A DNA stretch of 5,006 bases from Thermomonas sp. (lineage in GTDB: Bacteria > Pseudomonadota > Gammaproteobacteria > Xanthomonadales > Xanthomonadaceae): NCBI GenBank assembly GCA_024711415.1, contig JANJSW010000327.1:1-5006 (forward strand), read 5' to 3'. A program made the position numbers and the translations under genes. Of this stretch, positions 1 to 5,006 are shown piece by piece (position 1 is the first letter of the stretch; every line of letters begins with the position of its first letter). Below the pieces are notes generated by a model. That model did not search any database, had not been told where the DNA came from, and saw only the letters and a program-made list of their open reading frames with translations.

Positions 1-1640
1 GTGCATGGAAGATCGGTCGGGTGCTGCTGCGCTACCGGTTGGACGACCTGCTGGACGACACGCCGGCCGAGCGCTGGCTCAGGCTGATGCGGCCGTTCGT
101 GCCGCGTGCCTCGCGCGAAGTGGCCACCCAGTCGCGCGGCGCGCGGCTGCGGCTGGCGCTGCAGGAACTGGGGCCGATCTTCGTCAAGTTCGGACAGATC
201 CTCTCGACCCGTCGCGACCTGGTGCCGCCGGACATCGCCGAGGAGCTGACCCTGCTGCAGGACCGGGTGGCGCCGTTCGACGGCGTGCAGGCCCGCGCAC
301 TGGTGGAAGCGGCGCTGGGTCGCGGCATCACTGATGCCTATGCGGCGTTCGATACCACCCCGCTGGCCTCCGCCAGCATCGCGCAGGTGCATGCAGCCAC
401 GCTGCATGACGGGCGCGAGGTGGTGGTCAAGGTGCTGCGCCCGGACATCGCGAGGCTGATCGCCGCCGATATCGCGCTGCTGAAGAACGTGGCGGGCATC
501 GTCGAGCGTACCCATCCGAGCGCCGACAAGATCCGCCCGCGGGAAATCGTCGCCGAGATCGAGAACACGCTGGCCGCCGAACTCGACCTGCAGCGCGAGG
601 CCGGCAACGCCAGCCTGCTGCGGCGCAACTGGCTGGGCTCGCCCGACCTGTACGTGCCGGAGGTGATCTGGAGCCACACCGCCGAGCGCGCGATGACCAT
701 GGAGCGCGTGCGCGGCATTCCGTCCGATGACATCGCCGCGCTGGATGCCGCCGGCATCGACCGCAAGGCGCTGGCGGCGAAGGGTGTGCGCGTGTTCTAC
801 CAGCAGGTGTTCCGCGACAACTTCTTCCACGCCGATGCCCACGCCGGCAACATCTGGGTGGACTCGGAGCGCAAGGCGGACCCGCGCTTCATCGCGCTGG
901 ATTTCGGGATCATGGGGCAGCTCTCCAGCGACGACCAGTACTGGCTCGCCGAGAACTTCATGGCGATCTTCAACCGCGATTACCGGCGCATCGCCGAGTT
1001 GCACGTGCAGGCCGGCTGGATGCCGCCGCACATCCGCATCGACGAGCTGGAAGCCGCCGCGCGCGCGGTCTGCGAGCCGTACTTCACCCGCCCGCTCAGC
1101 GAGATCTCGCTGGCCGAGGTGCTGGTGAAACTGTTCCGCACCGCGCAGCGCTACGAACTGACCCTGCAGCCGCAGCTGATCCTGCTGCAGAAGACCCTGC
1201 TGAACATCGAGGGCGTGGGCCGCCAGCTGGACCCGAAGATCGATATCTGGGCGGTGGCGCGGCCGGTGCTGGAAGACATCCTGGCCGAACGCTACAGCCC
1301 GAAGCGGCTGGCCGGCGAGCTGCGCAAGCGGATGCCGGAGCTGGTCACCCGCGCACCGGAAATGCCGCGCCTGCTGCACGCCTGGTTGCAGCAGCAGGTG
1401 CAGGGCGGGCACGAGCTGAGCATGCGTTCGACCGACCTGCGCGAGATCGCGCAGACGCTGGCGGCGATGCAGCGGCGGGTGGTGGCTTCGATCCTCGGCG
1501 TCGGCCTGCTGATCGTGGCCGCGGTGCTGTATGCGCTGGAGGCCGGCGGGCCGCAGCTGCTGTCGCTGCCGGTGTCCACGTGGATCGCCGGCGTCGGTGG
1601 GCTGTGGGCGCTGCTGGCGGCGTGGCCGCGGCGCGGCTGA
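1..1640 (+). CDS. ubiB: UbiB, ubiquinone biosynthesis ABC1/ADCK-family atypical kinase (5' end outside window)
   Basis: UbiB is a membrane-anchored atypical kinase/ATPase needed for coenzyme Q biosynthesis, probably supporting the Ubi complex rather than catalysing a ring modification. The reading frame is open to the left edge: the first complete codon is at base 3 and reads A-W-K-I-G-R before the GTG at 21. Family members have about a dozen further residues there, so I treat the gene as truncated by the window and not as starting at 21. Numbering from base 21, the family signatures are the KxGQ motif as KFGQ (56-59), the Ala/Ser-rich loop [11 protein letters not shown] (114-124), the VKV lysine (K137), the ExD motif [10 protein letters not shown] (187-196), the catalytic-loop-like HADAHAGN (270-277) and DFG (294-296). 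Two hydrophobic segments at about 486-505 and 513-533 form the C-terminal membrane anchor. Length (about 545) matches E. coli UbiB. One small oddity is HAGN where E. coli has HPGN. The downstream transporter gene begins 12 bases after the stop. Confidence 0.96.
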   Translation, partial: AWKIGRVLLRYRLDDLLDDTPAERWLRLMRPFVPRASREVATQSRGARLRLALQELGPIFVKFGQILSTRRDLVPPDIAEELTLLQDRVAPFDGVQARALVEAALGRGITDAYAAFDTTPLASASIAQVHAATLHDGREVVVKVLRPDIARLIAADIALLKNVAGIVERTHPSADKIRPREIVAEIENTLAAELDLQREAGNASLLRRNWLGSPDLYVPEVIWSHTAERAMTMERVRGIPSDDIAALDAAGIDRKALAAKGVRVFYQQVFRDNFFHADAHAGNIWVDSERKADPRFIALDFGIMGQLSSDDQYWLAENFMAIFNRDYRRIAELHVQAGWMPPHIRIDELEAAARAVCEPYFTRPLSEISLAEVLVKLFRTAQRYELTLQPQLILLQKTLLNIEGVGRQLDPKIDIWAVARPVLEDILAERYSPKRLAGELRKRMPELVTRAPEMPRLLHAWLQQQVQGGHELSMRSTDLREIAQTLAAMQRRVVASILGVGLLIVAAVLYALEAGGPQLLSLPVSTWIAGVGGLWALLAAWPRRG

Positions 1641-1652
1641 AGGCGCTTCGAC

Positions 1653-2267
1653 ATGGGCGATTGCTGCGGTTGTTCCCCCGACGTGGCGCTGCTTCAGGCG
1701 AAGCAGCGGCGCGTGTTGACCATCGTGATGCTGGTCAATCTCGGCAGCTGCGCGATGATGCTGGCGGCCTCGCTGTATAGCGGCTCGTCCTCGCTGCTGT
1801 CCGGCACGCTGGACAACCTGGGCGACGCACTGACCTATCTGCTCAGCCTGTTGGCGGTCGGCGCGAGCCTGCGCGCGAAGGCGCGGGTTGCGCTGTTCAA
1901 GGGCCTGCTGATCTTCGCCGCGGCGGTCGCGGTGGCGCTGCAGATCGGCTGGCGGCTGCGCCATCCGGGCATGCCGCTGTTCGAGGCGATGGGCGCGGCG
2001 GCGCTGGCCAACCTTGCACTCAACGGCCTGTGCCTGTGGCTGCTCACGCCGTACCGGCACGGCGACGTCAACATGGCCTCGGTCTGGGAATGCTCGCGCA
2101 ACGACATCGCGGAGGGCGTGGCGGTGGTGCTGGCTGCGGTCGCGGTGTGGGCGTTCGGGGCTGGCTGGCCGGACCTGGTCGTGGCGGTAGCCTTGCTGGC
2201 GCTGTTCCTGCGCTCGGCCTGGCGCGTGCTGGGCACGGCCTGGATACAGCTGCGCGCGGCGCAGTGA
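1653..2267 (+). CDS. Short CDF-superfamily cation transporter without C-terminal domain
   Basis: This 204-residue protein is predicted to be an inner-membrane exporter of divalent metal ions. It has six hydrophobic segments (about 21-41, 48-70, 83-99, 112-132, 152-168, 173-190), the transmembrane core of the cation diffusion facilitator fold, and stops directly after TM6, so the usual cytoplasmic dimerisation/metal-sensing domain of about 80 residues is absent. TM2 carries the expected DxxxD pair (D54, D58). TM5 has C147-S-R-N-D151 where typical CDFs have H/DxxxD, so a Cys probably replaces the usual His. From memory, the CSRND segment is shared by a group of short 'cation transporter' proteins, so it is a subfamily trait and not damage. 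The N-terminus holds three cysteines (C4, C5, C7) that could bind soft metals. The ATG at 1653 is supported by an AAGG at 1640-1643 overlapping the ubiB stop, with 9 bases between, suggesting co-transcription with ubiB. The substrate cannot be read from sequence; Zn, Cd, Co or a softer metal are possible. Confidence 0.85.
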   Translation: MGDCCGCSPDVALLQAKQRRVLTIVMLVNLGSCAMMLAASLYSGSSSLLSGTLDNLGDALTYLLSLLAVGASLRAKARVALFKGLLIFAAAVAVALQIGWRLRHPGMPLFEAMGAAALANLALNGLCLWLLTPYRHGDVNMASVWECSRNDIAEGVAVVLAAVAVWAFGAGWPDLVVAVALLALFLRSAWRVLGTAWIQLRAAQ

Positions 2268-2269
2268 GA

Positions 2270-2299
2270 TTGTGTAACCCGCGCGGCTGCGGCTAGCGT
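2270..2299 (+). promoter_or_regulatory. Weak sigma-70-like promoter candidate for czcD
   Basis: TTGTGT (2270-2275) and TAGCGT (2294-2299) are separated by 18 bases in the 55-base gap between the two transporter genes. Each matches only part of the -35/-10 consensus, which is common for high-GC bacteria. If used, transcription would begin near 2305-2307, leaving a leader of about 17 bases. The same gap shows a locally lower GC stretch just after the upstream stop. Read-through from the ubiB/short-transporter transcript is an alternative. Confidence 0.28.
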
Positions 2300-2305
2300 G
2301 CCGCA
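2288..2305. promoter_or_regulatory. Perfect inverted repeat upstream of czcD, possible operator
   Basis: TGCGGC (2288-2293) and its exact reverse complement GCCGCA (2300-2305) flank the 6-base spacer TAGCGT. The centre lies about 26 bases before the czcD start. The size and dyad symmetry fit a dimeric regulator site, and the spacer coincides with the candidate -10 hexamer. It could equally form a short RNA hairpin after the upstream gene; there is no T-run, so it is a poor intrinsic terminator. Six-base GC-rich arms can arise by chance in this composition. Confidence 0.3.
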
Positions 2306-2322
2306 CATCATTCCGATTCTCC

Positions 2323-3261
2323 ATGGCGATGGGCGCAGGCCACTCCGATCATTCGCACGAACACGGCCACGACCACGGCCATAGCCACGTGCCCGCGCGG
2401 ATCCGCCACGAGCGGCCGCTGTGGATCGCCTTCGGGTTGACCCTGCTGTTCCTGCTGGTGGAGGTCGTGGGCGGCCTGCTCAGCAACAGCCTGGCGCTGC
2501 TGTCCGACGCCGCGCACATGATGACCGACGTGCTGGCGCTGGGCATCGCCCTGTTCGCGGTGCGCATGAGCCGCCGCCCGCCCGATGCCAAACGCACCTA
2601 TGGCTATGCACGGATGGAGGCGATCGGTGCGCTGGCCAACGGCGGGCTGCTGTTCGTGGTGGCCGGCTTCATCCTGTGGGAGGCACTGGGTCGCTTCCGC
2701 GAGCCGCAGCCGGTGGCATCGAACGCCATGCTGGTGGTGGCCGCGCTCGGCTTGCTGGTCAACCTGGTGTCGATGCGCCTGCTGGCGGCAGGCGCGGGCG
2801 AAAGCCTCAACGTCCGTGGCGCCTACATGGAAGTGTGGAGCGACATGCTCGGTTCGCTGGGCGTGATCGCGGGCGCGCTGCTGATCCGCTTCACCGGCTG
2901 GACCGTGATCGATCCGGTGATCGCCGTGCTGATCGGCCTGTGGGTGCTGCCGCGCACCTGGCTGCTGCTGCGCGCGGCCGCGCAGGTGCTGATGCAGGGC
3001 GTGCCGGCGGGGCTGGACATCGACGAGGTGCGTGACGCCATGCAGGCGCTGCCCGGCGTGGCCACGGTGCACGACCTGCACGTGTGGGCGCTGGGCTCGC
3101 GCGAACCGATCCTCACCGCGCACGTGCTGCTGGCGGACGATGCCGCCGATGTCGATGCGCTGCGTGGCGAACTGGCCGGCATGCTGGGCACGCGGTTCGG
3201 CATCGACCATGTGACCCTGCAGATGGAAGCACGCCACTGCGGTGGGGGCGAGCATCGCTGA
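2323..3261 (+). CDS. czcD: CzcD-type cation diffusion facilitator (Zn/Co/Cd exporter)
   Basis: CzcD-type proteins are homodimeric inner-membrane antiporters exchanging cytoplasmic Zn2+, Co2+ or Cd2+ for protons. The 312-residue length is normal for the family. Residues 7-22 are a His-rich metal-binding tail (H7, 10, 12, 14, 16, 18, 20, 22). Six membrane helices follow (about 33-53, 57-81, 104-122, 134-155, 170-189, 194-212), then the cytoplasmic domain (about 215-305) with VHDLHVW (249-255), H267 and H296. The transport site is H65xxxD69 in TM2 and E170xxxD174 in TM5. The Glu replaces the His usual in ZitB-like proteins, but as I recall Cupriavidus CzcD also reads LEVWSD here, which supports the czcD name. 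ATG codons lie at 2323 and 2329; the second would give MGAGHS, the same opening as the classical CzcD, so it may be the true start. Neither has a recognisable Shine-Dalgarno. The 55-base gap upstream allows independent expression. A single late cysteine (C306) is present. Confidence 0.93.
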   Translation: MAMGAGHSDHSHEHGHDHGHSHVPARIRHERPLWIAFGLTLLFLLVEVVGGLLSNSLALLSDAAHMMTDVLALGIALFAVRMSRRPPDAKRTYGYARMEAIGALANGGLLFVVAGFILWEALGRFREPQPVASNAMLVVAALGLLVNLVSMRLLAAGAGESLNVRGAYMEVWSDMLGSLGVIAGALLIRFTGWTVIDPVIAVLIGLWVLPRTWLLLRAAAQVLMQGVPAGLDIDEVRDAMQALPGVATVHDLHVWALGSREPILTAHVLLADDAADVDALRGELAGMLGTRFGIDHVTLQMEARHCGGGEHR

Positions 3262-3281
3262 CGCCGGCGGAGCTGCCGGCG
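3262..3281. terminator. GC hairpin right after czcD, possible weak terminator
   Basis: CGCCGGC (3262-3268) and GCCGGCG (3275-3281) form a perfect 7-bp stem with a 6-base loop, beginning one base after the czcD stop codon. No T-tract follows (CCACCG), so it is not a classical Rho-independent terminator. It may protect the czcD 3' end, reduce read-through into the reductase gene, or be a chance GC palindrome. Confidence 0.4.
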
Positions 3282-3298
3282 CCACCGCGGCCAAAGCG

Positions 3299-3314
3299 TG
3301 GCGAAAGTCTTGCG
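3299..3314 (+). promoter_or_regulatory. Sigma-54 (-24/-12) promoter-like sequence before the reductase gene
   Basis: TGGC at 3299-3302 and TTGC at 3310-3313 have exactly the GG-N10-GC spacing of RpoN-dependent promoters (consensus TGGCAC-N5-TTGC). The bases after TGGC are GAA, not ACG, so the match is good at the invariant dinucleotides and imperfect between them. The predicted start near 3325 would lie just ahead of the Shine-Dalgarno and about 18 bases before the ATG. A direct repeat GCGTGGC (3296-3302 and 3312-3318) overlaps the element. No enhancer-binding site or regulator gene is visible in this window. Confidence 0.35.
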
Positions 3315-3329
3315 TGGCATGCTTGGGCC

Positions 3330-3335
3330 AGGAGG
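3330..3335 (+). promoter_or_regulatory. Ribosome binding site deciding the reductase start
   Basis: AGGAGG is a perfect Shine-Dalgarno, 7 bases before the ATG at 3343. It selects this ATG over the upstream in-frame GTG at 3298, which lacks such a site and would add 15 residues with no resemblance to a membrane or signal segment. Confidence 0.85.
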
Positions 3336-3342
3336 GAATGCC

Positions 3343-4677
3343 ATGAAACCGATCCGCTGGACGCTGTGGGGGCTGCTGGCCGGAACCAGCCTGCTGTTCG
3401 CGCTGGCCGTGGCCGCATGGCCCTCGGGCTGGGGCTGGTTCGCCTGGCGCGGGCTGGTGGTGCAGTACACCGGCGTGGTGGCGATCGTGGGGATGGCCGC
3501 GGCGATGGTGCTGGCGCTGCGCGGACGCTGGCTGGAAACGCGGCTGGACGGCCTGGACAAGATGTACCGCCTGCACAAGTGGCTGGGCATCGGCGTGCTG
3601 GTGGCGGCGGTGCTGCATTGGTGGTGGGCGCTGGGCAGCAAGTGGATGGTCGGCTGGGGCTGGCTGGTGCGGCCGCCGCGCGGGCCGCGGGCGGCGCCTG
3701 CCGATGCGCTGGAGGCCTGGCTGCGCAGCCAGCGCGGGCTGGCCGAGGAGATCGGCGAGTTCGCCTTCTACGGGCTGCTGGTCCTGCTGGTGGTCGCGCT
3801 GTGGCGACGCATTCCCTACCACTGGTTCGCGCGCACCCACCGGCTGGTCCCGCTGGCCTGGCTGGCGCTGGCCTTCCATACCGTGGTGCTGCTGGACGGC
3901 GCGTACTGGCGGCAGCCGGTCGGCTGGCTGGTGGCGCTGTCGCTGCTGGCCGGCAGCTGGGCCGCACTGGTGTCGCTGGCCGGGCGGATCGGCGCAGGCC
4001 GCAGGCTGCGCGGCAGCGTGCAGGCGATGGAGGTGTTCCCGCCGCCGCTGGACATGCTGAAGGTGGAAATCGGCATGCAGCCGGGCTGGGCCGGGCACAA
4101 GGCCGGCCAGTTCGCGTTCGTGTCCTCGCGGCGGCACGAGGGCGCGCACCCCTACACCATCGCCTCCGACTGGCATCCGGAGACCGGCATGATCCGGTTC
4201 GTGACCAAGGCGCTGGGCGACCACACCCGCACCCTGCCGCAGGTGCTGCACGTGGGCGATGCGGTCACCGTCGAAGGCCCCTACGGCTGCTTCGATTTCG
4301 GCGATGGCAAGCCGCGCCAGGTCTGGATCGCCGGCGGCATCGGCATCACTCCGTTCCTGGCGCGGATGCAGCAGCTGGAGCACGAGCCCGGCCACGCCGA
4401 GGTGGACCTGTTCTACGCCACCGACGTGGACGATGGCCCGACCCTGCAGCGGCTGGCCGCGCTGGCGCGTTCGGTGGACGTGCGCCTGCACGTGCGGATC
4501 AGTCCGCGCGACGGCTTCCTCGACGGCGCCGCGATCCGTGCAGCGGTGCCGCAATGGCGCGACGCCGGCGTCTGGTTCTGCGGGCCGGCCGGGTTCGGCG
4601 AGGCGGTGCGCGCCGACCTGGTCGCCAATGGGCTGGCGCCGCACGCCTTCCATCAGGAACTGTTCCGGATGCGTTGA
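3343..4677 (+). CDS. Ferric-reductase-like membrane flavocytochrome (haem b / FAD / NAD(P)H)
   Basis: The 444-residue protein probably passes electrons from cytoplasmic NAD(P)H through FAD and two b haems across the inner membrane to an acceptor such as ferric iron, another metal or oxygen. Six hydrophobic segments lie at about 8-25, 36-59, 77-97, 140-155, 164-184 and 193-214. H78/H92 and H166/H179 are spaced 14 and 13 residues apart in two helices, the bis-histidine pattern of ferric reductases and NADPH oxidases. The soluble half holds HPYT (269-272, the flavin motif usually RxYS/T, with His first as in NOX enzymes), an NAD(P)-binding GGIGITPF (331-338), CGPAGFG (413-419) and a closing HQELF (437-441). 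No 2Fe-2S cysteines are present, so it is not a three-domain ferredoxin-type reductase. A hairpin separates it from czcD 81 bases upstream, and its own strong ribosome site plus a sigma-54-like element suggest separate control. Terminal acceptor unknown; the broad family is secure, the ferric specificity is not. Confidence 0.88.
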   Translation: MKPIRWTLWGLLAGTSLLFALAVAAWPSGWGWFAWRGLVVQYTGVVAIVGMAAAMVLALRGRWLETRLDGLDKMYRLHKWLGIGVLVAAVLHWWWALGSKWMVGWGWLVRPPRGPRAAPADALEAWLRSQRGLAEEIGEFAFYGLLVLLVVALWRRIPYHWFARTHRLVPLAWLALAFHTVVLLDGAYWRQPVGWLVALSLLAGSWAALVSLAGRIGAGRRLRGSVQAMEVFPPPLDMLKVEIGMQPGWAGHKAGQFAFVSSRRHEGAHPYTIASDWHPETGMIRFVTKALGDHTRTLPQVLHVGDAVTVEGPYGCFDFGDGKPRQVWIAGGIGITPFLARMQQLEHEPGHAEVDLFYATDVDDGPTLQRLAALARSVDVRLHVRISPRDGFLDGAAIRAAVPQWRDAGVWFCGPAGFGEAVRADLVANGLAPHAFHQELFRMR

Positions 4678-4679
4678 GG

Positions 4680-4744
4680 GCGGCAGCGGGTGGCGATACG
4701 GCGGGCATGCGCAGGCCGCTTCGCCGCGGCCCCCGCGCTGCCGC
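4680..4744. terminator. Nested inverted repeats between convergent genes, possible bidirectional terminator
   Basis: GCGGCAGCG (4680-4688) pairs perfectly with CGCTGCCGC (4736-4744), and an inner hairpin GGCCGC (4714-4719) / GCGGCC (4726-4731) lies within the enclosed loop. It fills most of the 94-base gap between the reductase gene and the oppositely oriented adaptor gene, where a shared terminator is expected. No T- or A-run flanks the stems, so Rho-independent activity would be weak on either strand. Confidence 0.4.
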
Positions 4745-4771
4745 GTCACCTGTCGGCGTGGGCGCCGCGCA

Positions 4772-5006
4772 TCAGCGGGCGGTCGGCACCGTGCGCGCAC
4801 GCACGCGGATGCCGTCCGACACGGCATCGCCCGGGTACTGGATGACCCGTTCGCCCACGCGCAGGCCCTGCGTGATCCAGGCTTCCTCGCCGTTGCGGTC
4901 GGCCACCGTGATCCTGCGCAGGCGCGCGCGCCCGCCTTCCACCACGAATACGGCCATCTGCCCGCCGCCGTCCCCGGCCGCGCCCGGCGCCGGGAACACC
5001 GCGCTG
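4772..5006 (-). CDS. Efflux periplasmic adaptor subunit (HlyD/RND membrane-fusion family), C-terminal fragment
   Basis: Only the last 77 residues are in the window. The frame remains open to the right edge, reading S-A-V-F-P before an internal GTG at 4999 that is not a credible start. The segment has the layout of the C-terminal beta-barrel and membrane-proximal region of adaptors such as AcrA, CzcB or MacA: an SAVF(P) strand, an AVFVVEGGRARLRRITV strand pair, then an RNGEEAWITQGLRVGERVI stretch and a DGIRVRAR end. In this family the adaptor bridges an inner-membrane pump (RND or ABC) and an outer-membrane channel in the periplasm. The pump type and substrate cannot be told from the fragment. 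The gene converges on the reductase gene, so the two are in different transcription units; the efflux operon lies beyond the right edge. A Gly/Ala-rich insertion (PGAAGDGGG) sits in the early loop. Confidence 0.82.
   Translation of the reverse strand, partial: SAVFPAPGAAGDGGGQMAVFVVEGGRARLRRITVADRNGEEAWITQGLRVGERVIQYPGDAVSDGIRVRARTVPTAR

Noticed and set aside
5..334. A plus-strand open frame at the left edge in another frame of ubiB
   Set aside because: Arg/Ala/Gly-rich translation with no motif; the overlapping frame encodes clear UbiB signatures.
2323..2394. Repeated CAC/CAT-containing units at the start of czcD as a possible DNA repeat
   Set aside because: Explained by the His-rich N-terminal metal-binding tail typical of CDF exporters; it is coding and has no regular unit length.
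3298..3342. GTG start at 3298 for the reductase, adding 15 residues
   Set aside because: No ribosome site in front of it, it overlaps the promoter-like element, and the ATG at 3343 has a perfect AGGAGG at ideal spacing.
3113..3967. A 284-codon minus-strand open frame, Ala/Arg/Pro-rich
   Set aside because: Low-complexity composition typical of a shadow frame in GC-rich DNA, fully opposite czcD and the reductase gene.
4499..4708. A small minus-strand open frame overlapping the reductase 3' end and the convergent gap
   Set aside because: Arg/Pro/Ala-rich with no recognisable feature; the same bases encode the conserved NAD(P)-domain end of the reductase on the other strand.
2308..4827. An 839-codon open frame on the minus strand covering czcD and the reductase gene
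   Set aside because: It lies codon-on-codon opposite both genes, which share a frame. Minus-strand stops there require TTA, CTA or TCA in the plus-strand genes, codons avoided in this high-GC composition. Its product is a Q/H/R/A/P-rich string, as expected from reversing CTG, GTG, GCG and GGC codons, with no domain, and it overlaps the real adaptor gene end.

Overview
The window is very GC-rich (roughly 70% by eye) with strong G/C preference at third codon positions. It is densely packed with genes of Gram-negative, aerobic proteobacterial type: ubiquinone biosynthesis, CDF metal exporters, a haem/flavin membrane reductase and a tripartite-efflux adaptor. The full-length gammaproteobacterial-type UbiB together with the codon bias suggests a high-GC gammaproteobacterium such as the Xanthomonadaceae/Lysobacteraceae (Lysobacter, Luteimonas, Pseudoxanthomonas). 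That placement is an inference from family resemblance and composition; no search was run.

Layout. (1) 1-1640 (+): ubiB, missing only its first codons at the left edge. (2) 1653-2267 (+): a 204-residue, six-helix cation transporter of the CDF superfamily without the usual cytoplasmic C-terminal domain. It starts 12 bases after ubiB and probably shares its transcript. (3) 2323-3261 (+): a full-length CzcD-type CDF exporter with a His-rich N-terminus, preceded by a 55-base gap holding a perfect inverted repeat and a weak promoter candidate. (4) 3343-4677 (+): a predicted ferric-reductase-like membrane flavocytochrome with two pairs of haem-ligand histidines and FAD and NAD(P) domains. It has a perfect Shine-Dalgarno and a sigma-54-like -24/-12 match upstream. 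(5) 4772-5006 (-): the C-terminal end of a periplasmic adaptor (HlyD/RND membrane-fusion type) converging on the reductase gene and running off the right edge.

Taken together, genes 2-5 look like a metal-homeostasis neighbourhood: two different CDF-type divalent cation exporters, a membrane reductase that could act on metal ions or on periplasmic partners, and part of an efflux complex. The link to ubiB is probably only positional, although UbiB and the flavocytochrome both belong to membrane redox biology. No RNA genes, mobile elements, CRISPR arrays or long repeats were seen. All intergenic gaps are under 100 bases. Nothing here amounts to a clearly new system. The most distinctive points are the tandem pair of unlike CDF transporters, the Cys-containing metal site predicted in the short one, and the possible sigma-54 promoter of the reductase.
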